Shown: positions 25,512 through 33,833 of the stretch, one piece after another
Layout: each line of letters opens with the position of its first letter
Position numbering within the stretch: position 1 is the stretch's first letter
Assembly: GCF_017571495.1 (NCBI RefSeq)
Contig: NZ_JAGETZ010000013.1
Span: 1 to 64,000, forward strand
Source: Hymenobacter negativus
GTDB taxonomy: Bacteria; Bacteroidota; Bacteroidia; Cytophagales; Hymenobacteraceae
Direction: 5' to 3'
Length of the DNA stretch: 64,000 nt
The notes under the pieces: generated by a model
The model's database searches: none
Told to the model about the DNA's origin: nothing
Seen by the model: only the letters and a program-made list of their open reading frames with translations
Program-made: the position numbers and the translations under genes

Positions 25512-26090
25512 TTACGCCAGTTGCGAGCGCAGCTTGTCGGCCTGTTCGGGCGTGAGTTGGATGCCGCGCTTCGAGCGGTTATCAGGCGTCACAGGTTCCA
25601 CCAGCCGGTCCTTACCGTAGATGAACTCGTCGCGCTCGAAGCGCGGCGGAGCCATTTTGTCGGCCTGCAGGTACACCGCGGCTTTAGGGCAGGCTTCTTC
25701 ACACAGGCCGCAGAAAATGCAGCGCAGCATGTTGATTTCGTAGCTGACGGCGTATTTCTCCTCGCGGTAAAGGTTTTCCTCCCCCTTTTTACGTTCGCCG
25801 GCTACCATCGTGATGGCTTCGGCGGGGCAGGCTACAGCGCATAGGCCACAGGCGGTGCAGCGCTCGCGGCCGGCTTCGTCACGTTTCAGAACGTGCAGGC
25901 CACGGAAAACAGGGGAGAAGGGACGCGTCTCTTCGGGGTAGCGAATGGTGACTTGTTTTTTGGTTGCAGCCCGGAAAAAGTGCTGCATCGTAATCGACAA
26001 GCCCTGAAAGATGGCCGGCAGGTAGGCCCGCTCGGCCAAGGTCATGGGCTTTTTGGTCAGGACTTTGGCGCGTTTGCTTAAGGATTCCAT
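25512..26090 (-). CDS. nuoI: NADH-quinone oxidoreductase subunit I
   Basis: The TYKY subunit, which carries clusters N6a and N6b in the peripheral arm. The 192-residue protein has two complete 4Fe-4S motifs: CTACGLCAVACP (about residue 78) and CIFCGLCEEACP (about residue 124). FFRAATKKQVTIRYPEE precedes them in the expected position. ATG 26090 (MESLSK) is chosen. The frame continues upstream to 26123, but those residues are a translation of the adjacent repeat. The C-terminal tail is rich in charged residues. Confidence 0.95.
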   Translation of the reverse strand: MESLSKRAKVLTKKPMTLAERAYLPAIFQGLSITMQHFFRAATKKQVTIRYPEETRPFSPVFRGLHVLKRDEAGRERCTACGLCAVACPAEAITMVAGERKKGEENLYREEKYAVSYEINMLRCIFCGLCEEACPKAAVYLQADKMAPPRFERDEFIYGKDRLVEPVTPDNRSKRGIQLTPEQADKLRSQLA

Positions 26091-26100
26091 AAAGGTTGCT

Positions 26101-26214
26101 GTCATGCTGAGCCTGCGAAACATCTTATCCGGTTCGCAAGCCGCAGAGGTAACTAAGTCTGACGAAAGCAGCAGTAAATTAAGATGCTTTTGTCGGTACG
26201 CCAGATGGGCGTGA
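26101..26214. repeat. Dispersed repeat, GTCATGCTGA family, copy C
   Basis: Begins GTCATGCTGAGCCTGCGAAA and ends CCAGATGGGCGTGAC. Internal words CATCTTAT and ATTAAGATG pair. At 114 bp it is nearly the same length as copy D in the nuoG-nuoF spacer. It fills the nuoH-nuoI gap. Confidence 0.75.
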
Positions 26215-26223
26215 CAATCAGAA

Positions 26224-27303
26224 TTATTTAATGATGCCGAACGTAATCAGGCCGCCCGTCAGCATAATATTGAAAATGGCCAAGGGGATGAGGATGGTCC
26301 AGCCCAGGCGCATCAATTGGTCGTAGCGGAAGCGCGGCAGGGTCCAGCGCACCCACATGAAGAAGAAAATAAAGCCAAAGATTTTGGCGAATAGGCCCAC
26401 CAAACCAAGGATGGTAATGATGTTCTGAGCCGTCACCAGCTCCAGTCCGCGGCTCGATACCAACCAGTCGCGCAACTCATATTGGAAGGGGAAATTGAAC
26501 CCTCCGAAATAGAGGACGCTCATCACAGCAGAAGCCACGAACACGTTGATATACTCAGCAAACAGGTACAGGCCCATTTTCATGGAGCTGTATTCTGTGT
26601 GATAGCCACCAATCAACTCCGTTTCGCACTCGGGCAAATCGAAAGGCGTCCGATTGGTTTCGGCGAAAGCGCAGACGATGAAGATGAGAAAGCCCAGCGG
26701 CTGCTTGGCAATGTTCCAGAAGTGCCACTCGCCAGCTACGGATTGCTGTAGCGTGATTTCGCGCAGCGAAAGCGTGCCCGACATCATCAGCACAGCAATC
26801 AGGGCCAGGCCCATTGCCAATTCATAGCTGATGTTTTGCGAAGCCGCACGGATGGCTCCCAGCAGCGAGAACTTGTTGTTTGAAGCCCAGCCGCCAATCA
26901 TAATACCATACACGCCCAGCGACACGATGCCGAACACGTAAAGCATCCCTACGTTGATTTCAATGCCTTGCAGGTGGATAATAGTATCGCCGAACTGCAG
27001 GAAGTTGCCGAACGGAATTACCGCCGACGACATCAGGGCCGTAACCATGGCTAGGCAAGGCCCGAATACGAACAATGCACGGTTGGCACCAGCCGGAAAA
27101 AATTCTTCTTTGGTGAATAGCTTTACTGCATCAGCCAACGGTTGGAGCAAACCGAAAGGGCCGGCGCGGTCCGGGCCTACCCGGTCTTGCAGAAAGGCAG
27201 CAATTACGCGCTCCGCGTAGGTGCAATACGTGGCAATCAGCAGCGAAATGCCAAAAGTTGCCAGAACGACGAGGCCTTGCCAGCCCAGAGCGGGAAGAGT
27301 CAT
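26224..27303 (-). CDS. nuoH: NADH-quinone oxidoreductase subunit H
   Basis: Membrane subunit at the quinone-binding junction of complex I. The 359-residue protein has about eight helices and the family signatures AAFLQDRVGPDRAGPFGLLQPLADAVKL (about 35-63), ASQNISYELAMGL (about 155) and FDLPECETELIGGYHTEYSSMK (about 217), whose acidic residues belong to the proton path. The C-terminus has FFMWVRWTLPRFRYDQLM. Start and length are normal. Large repeats flank it on both sides. Confidence 0.97.
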   Translation of the reverse strand: MTLPALGWQGLVVLATFGISLLIATYCTYAERVIAAFLQDRVGPDRAGPFGLLQPLADAVKLFTKEEFFPAGANRALFVFGPCLAMVTALMSSAVIPFGNFLQFGDTIIHLQGIEINVGMLYVFGIVSLGVYGIMIGGWASNNKFSLLGAIRAASQNISYELAMGLALIAVLMMSGTLSLREITLQQSVAGEWHFWNIAKQPLGFLIFIVCAFAETNRTPFDLPECETELIGGYHTEYSSMKMGLYLFAEYINVFVASAVMSVLYFGGFNFPFQYELRDWLVSSRGLELVTAQNIITILGLVGLFAKIFGFIFFFMWVRWTLPRFRYDQLMRLGWTILIPLAIFNIMLTGGLITFGIIK

Positions 27304-27311
27304 GTTTTTTG

Positions 27312-27396
27312 AGCTTTTAGCTGATAGCTGTCTGCTATTAGCTTTTGCAGAAGATTTTATAAGAAGCTGATAGCGAACAGCTATCAGCTAAAAGCT
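27312..27396. repeat. 85-bp giant hairpin of reiterated AGCT words in nuo operon
   Basis: AGCTTTTAGCTGATAGCTGT (27312-27331) is perfectly complementary to 27377-27396. Inner words GCTATTAGCTTTT and AAGCTGATAGC extend the pairing with few mismatches. It occupies the nuoG-nuoH spacer and touches the nuoG stop codon. Confidence 0.85.
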
Positions 27397-28408
27397 AATT
27401 AAGGCCGCCCAACCGCAACGGCGGGTTGCGCTCCAATTCCCGGGTAGTGCTTTCGGGCAAGTCCTGAATGACCTGCGGATTCACAACCGGCAATTCGTAA
27501 TGATTTTGGGCGATAACTGATGCACGGTTAATATGCGCAGGGCCTTCCAATACCCAGTCCGAAGTTTCCTTTTTGTCGAAGCGGCACTCGTTGCAAATCC
27601 ACTCCTTAACCTCGCCGTATTCGTCCTTGCGAGCAGTTACGCGCAGGACATCTTTGCCTTTGTACCAAAGGGTTACGCGGCCGCCGCACTTGTCGGTTTT
27701 GCAGTCGCGGTGGGCATTCACAGGCTTTGTGAACCACACGCGCTGCTTGAAGCGGAAGGTTTTATCGGTCAGTGCACCCACCGGGCAAACGTCAATGACG
27801 TTGCCACTGAACTCGTTATCGATGATGTTTTCGATGTAAGTACCAATTTCCGACGCATCGCCGCGGCCCAATACGCCGTGCACACGCTCGGGCGTGAGCT
27901 GGTCGGCGGTGTACACGCAGCGGTAGCACAGGATGCAACGCGTCATGTGCAATTGGATGAGGGGGCCAATGTCGATTTTTTCAAACGTGCGGCGCTCTTC
28001 CTCGTAGCGGGTGGTGCTTACGCCGTGCTCAAAGGCGAAATCCTGCAGGCTGCACTCACCGGCCTGGTCGCAAACCGGGCAGTCGAGGGGGTGGTTGATG
28101 AGCAGCATCTCCACGATGCCTTTGCGCACATCCATCACCTGCTGGTTGATGGTGTTTTCCACCACCATGCCATCCTGTACCGTTGTGATGCACGAGGCCA
28201 CGAGTTTGGGCATGGGCCGTGGGTCTTTGGCCGAACCGGCCGACACCTTCACCAAGCAGGCGCGACACTTGCCACCCGAGCCCTTCAGCGGGGTGTAATA
28301 GCACATGGCGGGTGGCACGATGCCACCGCCAATCTGGCGGGCCGCATTTAGGATGGTGGTTCCGTCCGGAACTTCCACCTCAATGCCGTCGAACGTTATT
28401 TTAGCCAT
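27395..28408 (-). CDS. nuoG: Short NuoG-type iron-sulfur subunit of complex I
   Basis: Carries electrons from NuoF towards NuoI. Only 337 residues, against about 700-900 for classical NuoG: the N-terminal 2Fe-2S domain (CYYTPLKGSGGKCRAC near 37-52), the His-Cys cluster region (HPLDCPVCDQAGECSLQDF near 104-123), and a 4Fe-4S domain (CILCYRC near 157). The large molybdopterin-oxidoreductase-like domain is missing, and a short tail with CNEC (near 271) follows. The frame ends cleanly between complete neighbours and there is no downstream remnant, so the short form looks natural. This form occurs in other Cytophagales to my knowledge. Confidence 0.88.
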   Translation of the reverse strand: MAKITFDGIEVEVPDGTTILNAARQIGGGIVPPAMCYYTPLKGSGGKCRACLVKVSAGSAKDPRPMPKLVASCITTVQDGMVVENTINQQVMDVRKGIVEMLLINHPLDCPVCDQAGECSLQDFAFEHGVSTTRYEEERRTFEKIDIGPLIQLHMTRCILCYRCVYTADQLTPERVHGVLGRGDASEIGTYIENIIDNEFSGNVIDVCPVGALTDKTFRFKQRVWFTKPVNAHRDCKTDKCGGRVTLWYKGKDVLRVTARKDEYGEVKEWICNECRFDKKETSDWVLEGPAHINRASVIAQNHYELPVVNPQVIQDLPESTTRELERNPPLRLGGLN

Positions 28409-28420
28409 TGGTATAGTATT

Positions 28421-28535
28421 GTCATGCTGGACGGCGTGAAGCGTCTTATCACGCCTGCACAGCTTTTAGTTAGTATTGCCTGATGAAGGCAGCGATGATA
28501 AGATGCTTCCTTCGGTGCACCAGATGAGGCATGAC
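28421..28535. repeat. Dispersed repeat, GTCATGCTG family, copy D
   Basis: Begins GTCATGCTGGACGGCGTGAA and ends CCAGATGAGGCATGAC. GTCTTATCA pairs with TGATAAGATGC inside. It is 115 bp long and fills most of the 132-bp nuoF-nuoG spacer. Its right end (CCAGATG..G..TGAC) matches copy C. Confidence 0.78.
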
Positions 28536-28540
28536 GGGCA

Positions 28541-29881
28541 TTAAGCCAGTACAGCCTTACCACGATATGCCGCTCCGGGTGCCGTAGCCTCTTTGGGATT
28601 CGTTACGTGCCACTCAAACTCGTGGCGGAAGTGGCGTACGGCAGCCGCTACCGGCCACGCCGCAGCTTCGCCGAGCGGGCAGATGGTATTGCCTTCAATC
28701 TGCTTGGCCACGCTCACTAGCAGGTCTATGTCGTGCATCGAGCCGTGGCCGTGCTCCAGCCGGTGCAGTACTTTTTCCATCCAGCCAGTTCCCTCGCGGC
28801 AGGGCGAGCATTGCCCGCACGACTCGTGGTGATAAAAGCGCGAGAAGTTCCAGGTATTCTTCACGATGCACGTCGTTTCGTCCATCGCAATGAAGCCGCC
28901 CGAGCCCAACATGGTACCCGTTACAAACCCCCCGTCGCTCAACGACTCATAGGTCATTAAGCGGTTTTCGCCGGCCACGTTTTTCAGGATGAGCTCTTTG
29001 GGCAGAATCGGCACGGATGAACCACCGGCTACAACTGCTTTCAGGTCGCGCCCTTTCCAGATGCCGCCGCAGTACTCATCCGAATAGATGAACTCCTCTA
29101 CCGGCACACCCAATTCGATTTCGTAGATGCCCGGCTTATTTAAATGACCACAAGCCGAAATTAGCTTGGTACCGGTGCTTTTGCCTACACCAAGCTTAGC
29201 GTATTCGTCACCGCCTTCGTTAATAATGGGAACTACCGCGGCAATGGTTTCCACGTTGTTTACCACCGTGGGGCGGGCGTAGAGGCCCTGCACTGCCGGG
29301 AATGGCGGCTTGTTGCGCGGGTTGCCCCGCTTGCCTTCGAGGGATTCCAACAGCGCAGTTTCCTCGCCGCAGATGTAGGCGCCGGCACCGGGGTGCACAT
29401 GCAAATCGAGCGAGTAACCCGAACCGAGGATGTTTTCACCGAGGAAACCGGCCGCGTAGGCTTCAGCAATGGCTTTTTCCAGAATGCGCAGCACATACAA
29501 CAACTCGCCGCGGATGTAGATGTAGCTGGTGCGCGCCCCCAATGCGTAGCTGCCCGTAATCATGCCCTCGATGAGCAGGTGGGGCAGTTTCGACATCAAC
29601 TGACGGTCCTTAAAGGTGCCAGGTTCCGATTCGTCGGCGTTGCAGACGAGGTAGCGCGGCACGCCCTCCGGCTTGGCTAAGAAGCTCCACTTCATGCCTG
29701 TGGGGAAGCCCGCGCCGCCGCGGCCACGTAGGCCCGACTTCTTCACTTCTTCCACCACTTCGTCGGGCGTCATGGTTTTGAGCGCCTTTTCCACGGAGCG
29801 GTAGCCGCCGTGCTTGCGGTACACTTCGAAGGTATTGATACCCTCGACGTTGATATGTTCAGTTAATAGCTTGCGGCCCAT
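28541..29881 (-). CDS. nuoF: NADH-quinone oxidoreductase subunit F
   Basis: The 51-kDa NADH- and FMN-binding subunit, where electrons enter complex I. The 446-residue protein has the glycine-rich NADH/FMN site GLRGRGGAGFPTGMKW (about 50-65), CNADESEPGTFKDR (about 80-93), GAGAYICGEETALLESLEG, and C-terminal N3 cluster ligands SCGQCSPCREGTGW plus a distal Cys in TICPLGEAA. All ligands are present. It lies 30 bases after nuoE. Confidence 0.97.
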   Translation of the reverse strand: MGRKLLTEHINVEGINTFEVYRKHGGYRSVEKALKTMTPDEVVEEVKKSGLRGRGGAGFPTGMKWSFLAKPEGVPRYLVCNADESEPGTFKDRQLMSKLPHLLIEGMITGSYALGARTSYIYIRGELLYVLRILEKAIAEAYAAGFLGENILGSGYSLDLHVHPGAGAYICGEETALLESLEGKRGNPRNKPPFPAVQGLYARPTVVNNVETIAAVVPIINEGGDEYAKLGVGKSTGTKLISACGHLNKPGIYEIELGVPVEEFIYSDEYCGGIWKGRDLKAVVAGGSSVPILPKELILKNVAGENRLMTYESLSDGGFVTGTMLGSGGFIAMDETTCIVKNTWNFSRFYHHESCGQCSPCREGTGWMEKVLHRLEHGHGSMHDIDLLVSVAKQIEGNTICPLGEAAAWPVAAAVRHFRHEFEWHVTNPKEATAPGAAYRGKAVLA

Positions 29882-29911
29882 AGTGGTAAGCGTTGTGCTG
29901 ATGGCCAGCTT

Positions 29912-30484
29912 TTAGTAATTCTTCAACGAGTTTGGCAAGCCTGTTTCTTCCCAAGGAAGGATAGGGCGATGCACCAGACTCCGCAACTCATTCAGCATCG
30001 CATCTACTGCTTCAGGTGTATCGAGCTGCTCATAGTATTTCTCGCGGACCTGCACGATGGGAGCAAAGCCGCAGGCGGCCAAGCACTCCACTTCTTTCAG
30101 CGTGAAGGTGCCATCGGGAGAAGTGCCACCGATTTTGGCGCCGGTGATGCGCTCTAGGTGTTCGGTCAACTCGTCGGAGCCGCGCAGCATGCAAGGGCCA
30201 GTGCGGCAGATTTCCAGTACGTGCTTGCCTACCGGATTCAGGTTGTATTGGGTATAGAAGGATGATACCTCGTATACTTCAATTGGCTTGATACCAAGGG
30301 TTTCAGCTACCAAATCCTGCACTTCGGGGCTCACCCAGCCACCAAATTCGGCTTGCGCGATGTGCAGAATCGGCAGCAGAGCCGACTTGCTCCGCTCCTC
30401 GGGATAGTGCGTAAGCAGGCGTTTGATTTCCGCCTGGGCAGCGGGAGAAAATTGCGGTTTGGTGGGCGCGGTGGTCGGCTCCAT
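29912..30484 (-). CDS. nuoE: NADH-quinone oxidoreductase subunit E
   Basis: The 24-kDa subunit carrying 2Fe-2S cluster N1a. The thioredoxin-fold protein (190 residues) has ligands in ICRTGPCMLRG (first pair) and VECLAACGFAP (second pair), with the helical N-terminal ALLPILHIAQAEFGGW region. ATG 30484 (MEPTTAP) is chosen over an upstream start at 30499 that would approach the nuoD stop. It lies 18 bases after nuoD, a tight spacing that contrasts with the repeat-filled gaps elsewhere in the operon. Confidence 0.96.
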   Translation of the reverse strand: MEPTTAPTKPQFSPAAQAEIKRLLTHYPEERSKSALLPILHIAQAEFGGWVSPEVQDLVAETLGIKPIEVYEVSSFYTQYNLNPVGKHVLEICRTGPCMLRGSDELTEHLERITGAKIGGTSPDGTFTLKEVECLAACGFAPIVQVREKYYEQLDTPEAVDAMLNELRSLVHRPILPWEETGLPNSLKNY

Positions 30485-30502
30485 AATCAGATTCAGCAAA
30501 AA

Positions 30503-31765
30503 CTAAGCGTCCAATTCGCCAGCGATGACGTTCATGGACGAGAGAATGACAATGGCATCCGACAGCGTCGTGCCCACGGCCATTTCGGGATAAGCCTGGT
30601 AATAGATGAAGCACGGCCGGCGGAAATGCAGGCGGTAAGGCGTGCGACCACCGTCCGAAATAAGGTAGAAACCCAACTCGCCGTTGCCACCTTCCACGGA
30701 GTGATAGACCTCGCCGACGGGCGCATCAATCTCGCCCATCACGATTTTAAAGTGGTAAATCAGCGCCTCCATGTTCTTGTACACTTCCGGCTTGGTGGGC
30801 AGGTAGTAGTGCGGGGCATCGGCGTGGTAAGGACCGTCGGGCAGCTTGTCGAGGGCCTGGTTGATGATGCGCAGGCTCTGCCAGATTTCCTCGTTGCGCA
30901 CGATGAACCGGTCGTAGGTGTCGCCGTTGGTGCCCACTGGAATGTCGAACTCGAAGTCTTCGTAGCTTGAATATGGGTTCATGGCGCGCACGTCGTAGTC
31001 GACGCCGGCGGCCCGCAGGTTGGGTCCAGTGAAGCCATAGCTCAATGCCTTTTCCGCCGAAATCGGGCCCACGTTCACCACGCGGTCCATGAAAATGCGA
31101 TTGCGGTTAAACATGTTCTCGAACTCCTTCATCACCGCCGGGAAGCTTTTCAGCCAGGCACGGAGCTTGTCGAGTGCAGCCGGGGAAAGGTCGCGCTCCA
31201 TGCCGCCCACGCGGCCCATGTTGGTGGTGAGGCGGGCGCCGCACACCTCCTCATAAATTTCGTAAATCTTCTCGCGCTCCTGGAACACGTAAAGAAAGCC
31301 AGTGAAAGCTCCAGTGTCTACGCCCAGAATCGAGTTACAGATGAGGTGGTCGGCAATGCGAGCCAACTCCATCATAATCACACGGATGTACTGCGCACGT
31401 TTTGGTACGGTCACGCCGAGTAGCTTTTCCACCGTCATGTGCCAGCCCAGGTTGTTGATGGGCGACGAACAGTAGTTCATCCGGTCGGTGAGGGTGGTAA
31501 TCTGGTAGAACGGCTTGCGCTCGGCCAGCTTCTCAAAAGCGCGGTGGATGTAGCCAATGGTAGGCACACCGGACACGATGCGCTCACCATCCATTTGCAG
31601 GATGTTCTGGAAAATACCGTGGGTGGCGGGGTGCGTGGGGCCCAGGTTCAGCGTCGTCAGTTCTTGGCTGAAGTCGTTGAGAATGGGCATCAACTGGCCG
31701 GGGCGCTGGGCGGCGGCCTCTTCGTGAATCTTGTGGGTGCCTTCCAGCGTGTCGTTTACTGCCAT
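30503..31765 (-). CDS. nuoD: NADH-quinone oxidoreductase subunit D
   Basis: The 49-kDa subunit that helps form the quinone site next to NuoB. The 420-residue protein has LNLGPTHPATHGIFQ (about 35-49), the family GYIHRAFEKLAE (about 69), LGVDTGAFTGFLYVFQERE, and a C-terminal FHFRRPCFIYYQAYPEM region ending SSMNVIAGELDA. Length is normal for a free NuoD, and it is not fused to NuoC as in enterobacteria. It lies 18 bases after nuoC. Confidence 0.97.
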   Translation of the reverse strand: MAVNDTLEGTHKIHEEAAAQRPGQLMPILNDFSQELTTLNLGPTHPATHGIFQNILQMDGERIVSGVPTIGYIHRAFEKLAERKPFYQITTLTDRMNYCSSPINNLGWHMTVEKLLGVTVPKRAQYIRVIMMELARIADHLICNSILGVDTGAFTGFLYVFQEREKIYEIYEEVCGARLTTNMGRVGGMERDLSPAALDKLRAWLKSFPAVMKEFENMFNRNRIFMDRVVNVGPISAEKALSYGFTGPNLRAAGVDYDVRAMNPYSSYEDFEFDIPVGTNGDTYDRFIVRNEEIWQSLRIINQALDKLPDGPYHADAPHYYLPTKPEVYKNMEALIYHFKIVMGEIDAPVGEVYHSVEGGNGELGFYLISDGGRTPYRLHFRRPCFIYYQAYPEMAVGTTLSDAIVILSSMNVIAGELDA

Positions 31766-31783
31766 GATGTAATAATCAGGGGC

Positions 31784-32341
31784 CTAGCGGCCGAAAAACA
31801 GGTCGGTTTTGTCTTCGCGGGTACCGTCTTCCACGGGATATTCGCGGCGCATCGGGTGGTAATCCATATCCTCCACGTTGAGGATGCGGATGAGATTGGG
31901 GTGGCCGGTGAAGATGATGCCGAAGAAATCGTAGGCTTCGCGCTCCATCCAGTTAGCCGTGTTGTAGAGGTCAGTCAGGGTGGGCACCACCGGGTCGGCA
32001 ATGGGGAAGAATATTTTCAGGCGTAGCCGGATGTTCTTCGTCATGCTGTGCAAGTGGTAAATCATGCCCAACTCCTGGCCCGGGTTTTCGGGGTAGTTGA
32101 TGCCGCACATCGTGGTCAGGAAGTGAAACTTCAATTCTTGGTCCTGCTGCAGACCGGCAACAATTTCGTGGATGCGTTCCCGGGTGGTGGTGGCGGTCAG
32201 CAAACCGTAGGGCTCATTCACGTTGGTGAAGGTGCCCTCGCCAAACAGGCGGGTGAGCAACGCCAGCACCTGCGCGTTCTGGGCCTTTATTGGGTCTTCG
32301 GCAACGGGCGCTTCGGGCGCGGCGGCATCTTGAGGAGTCAT
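31784..32341 (-). CDS. nuoC: NADH-quinone oxidoreductase subunit C
   Basis: The 30-kDa peripheral-arm subunit, a structural partner of NuoD without cofactors. The 185-residue protein has the signature TDLYNTANWMEREAYDFFGIIFTGHPNLIRILNVEDMDYHPMRREYPVE near the C-terminus, of which EREAYDFFGI is the diagnostic part. The N-terminal 30 residues are Ala/Pro/Glu rich and variable. It ends 18 bases before nuoD and follows a 109-bp repeat-filled spacer after nuoB. Confidence 0.96.
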   Translation of the reverse strand: MTPQDAAAPEAPVAEDPIKAQNAQVLALLTRLFGEGTFTNVNEPYGLLTATTTRERIHEIVAGLQQDQELKFHFLTTMCGINYPENPGQELGMIYHLHSMTKNIRLRLKIFFPIADPVVPTLTDLYNTANWMEREAYDFFGIIFTGHPNLIRILNVEDMDYHPMRREYPVEDGTREDKTDLFFGR

Positions 32342-32349
32342 TTCGTCGT

Positions 32350-32447
32350 AGCTATTAGCTTTTTACTGCTAACTGTTAGCTTTTTATGTTCACCAGAAAT
32401 CTGTTTGCTCAAAAAAGCCAACAGCTAACAGCTAGGGGCTAACAGCT
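32350..32447. repeat. Imperfect inverted repeat of reiterated TTAGC words, nuoB-nuoC spacer
   Basis: The left side has GCTATTAGCTTTTTACTGC and AACTGTTAGCTTTTT. The right side has AAAAAAGCCAACAGCTAACAG and GGGGCTAACAGC, their imperfect complement. The vocabulary (AGCT, TTAGC, CTGTTAGC) is the same as in the nuoG-nuoH hairpin. Confidence 0.75.
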
Positions 32448-32450
32448 GGT

Positions 32451-33008
32451 TTACTTTATGTTGTAAGATGCCAGCAGTTCCTGGTATTCAGGAGCGTTGC
32501 GGCGGCGGAAAGATTCGCTACGAGCCAGGTCCTGCACGCGCATGAGGCCGTCGAGTACTTGCTCGGGGCGGGGCGGGCAGCCGGGCACGTACACATCAAC
32601 CGGGATAATGCGGTCGATGCCTTGCAGCACGGAGTAAGAATCGAAAATGCCGCCCGAACAGGCGCAGGCACCCATGGCCAGCACCCAGCGGGGCTCAGCC
32701 ATTTGCTCGTACACTTGTTTCACGATGGGGGCCATTTTCTTGGCGATGGTACCCATCACCATCAGCAAATCAGCTTGGCGGGGCGAGAAGCTGGGACGCT
32801 CGGAACCGAAGCGGGAGATATCGTAGTGTGAGCCCATGGTGGCCATGAACTCGATGCCGCAGCAAGACGTGGCAAAAGGCAGCGGCCAGAGGGAGTTGGC
32901 ACGGGCCATGCCCACTACCTTCTCCAGCGAGGTTGCAAAGAAGCCAGCGCCTTCGATGCCCTCAGGCGCTTCGACGGTTTTTATTTCAGGAACTCGGTTA
33001 TCAGCCAT
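32451..33008 (-). CDS. nuoB: NADH-quinone oxidoreductase subunit B
   Basis: The PSST subunit, holding cluster N2, which reduces quinone. The 185-residue protein has the adjacent cysteines in FATSCCGIEFMA (about 48-58), then GTIAKKMAPIVKQVYEQM, GACACSGGIFDSYSVLQGID (about 117-136) and CPPRPEQVLDGLM (about 149), giving all four ligands. ATG 33008 is the natural start. Repeat-filled spacers flank it on both sides. Confidence 0.97.
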   Translation of the reverse strand: MADNRVPEIKTVEAPEGIEGAGFFATSLEKVVGMARANSLWPLPFATSCCGIEFMATMGSHYDISRFGSERPSFSPRQADLLMVMGTIAKKMAPIVKQVYEQMAEPRWVLAMGACACSGGIFDSYSVLQGIDRIIPVDVYVPGCPPRPEQVLDGLMRVQDLARSESFRRRNAPEYQELLASYNIK

Positions 33009-33013
33009 GTTGA

Positions 33014-33096
33014 ATCAGTGGTTAACGGTTAATGATTAGAGGTTAATTACTAGCTGTATTCGTTGCTAGCCATTCACCACTGACCATTAATAATTA
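33014..33096. repeat. Inverted repeat of GGTTAAT/ATTAA words, nuoA-nuoB spacer
   Basis: The left side reads CAGTGGTTAACGGTTAATG and GGTTAATTACTAGC. The right side reads GCTAGCCATTCACCACTG and CCATTAATAATTAG, so CTAGC/GCTAG and CAGTGGT/ACCACTG pair. The words GGTTAAT repeat about every 10 bases. Confidence 0.7.
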
Positions 33097-33555
33097 GGCG
33101 GCTTTCGCTACTTGAGCGGGCCGATTTTCCAACACCGGCGCGGCGGCGAAAGTTTGCTGCGCGGGCTCTTCGTTCCAGCGTAAAATGCCTTTTTTGATGA
33201 TGTAGAAGAAGCCGGCCAGCAGCAGGGCCATAAACAGAATCATCTCGATGAAGCCGGCCCGGCCGAGCGCGCGGAAGTTCACAGCCCAGGGATACATGAA
33301 AATAACCTCCACATCGAACAGCACAAATACGATGGCCGTGAGGAAGTATTTCACCGAGATGGGAGTGCGGGCGTTGCCCACAGACTCGATGCCGCACTCG
33401 AAGGCTTCGTTCTTAACCTGGCTGGTACGCTTGGGGCCCACAAGGTGCGAAACCACCATGGCGAAGGCCACAAAAGCCAGGGCCAGACCAAATTGAATGA
33501 TAATCGGGAGGTAATCGGAGGGCTGATAATTGGCAGCCGGCAGGGCTAGGTACAT
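33094..33555 (-). CDS. nuoA: NADH-quinone oxidoreductase subunit A
   Basis: A small membrane subunit with three helices in 153 residues. The loop after helix 1 has GPKRTSQVKNEAFECGIESVGNARTPISVKYFLTAIVFVLFDVEVIFMYPWA, whose ECG and FDVE motifs are diagnostic of NuoA/ND3. The C-terminal extension (about 125-153) is Ala-rich and not conserved in the family. ATG 33555 is used; a TTG at 33564 is possible. It is first in the operon and is preceded by a well-formed promoter. Confidence 0.96.
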   Translation of the reverse strand: MYLALPAANYQPSDYLPIIIQFGLALAFVAFAMVVSHLVGPKRTSQVKNEAFECGIESVGNARTPISVKYFLTAIVFVLFDVEVIFMYPWAVNFRALGRAGFIEMILFMALLLAGFFYIIKKGILRWNEEPAQQTFAAAPVLENRPAQVAKAA

Positions 33556-33599
33556 AGTGGTCAATTATATAGCAAACAGGCCTCACGGGCGCTGAAGGG

Positions 33600-33630
33600 C
33601 AAAGGTAGCGCCCACGGGCTTGGGGCGCAA
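33600..33630 (-). promoter_or_regulatory. Promoter of the nuo operon
   Basis: On the minus strand ATTG, then a 20-base spacer, then TACCTTTG (33607-33600). This fits the Bacteroidota consensus (-33 TTTG, -7 TAnnTTTG) and leaves a leader of about 40 bases before nuoA. Confidence 0.65.
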
Positions 33631-33833
33631 TGTTGAGTTGGTAACCGTTTGCAACTGGGGGAAGTTGCGCCGCAGGTTAAACAGGTTGACTATTGGTTAG
33701 CAGTCGGTATTTAGAACCGAACTAGGTTTTATTTGGATTGAATGTGCTTTCTTTCGGTTGTAAATAGCGGGCTTTGGCAGCTTTTCGTGTCGAATCAACG
33801 CACCACAGCGGCTGTGGCCAATCAACTTTCATT

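Noticed and set aside
33774..33833. Longer start for the histidine kinase
   Set aside because: The extra 20 residues are not PAS-like, and ATG 33834 fits the domain start.
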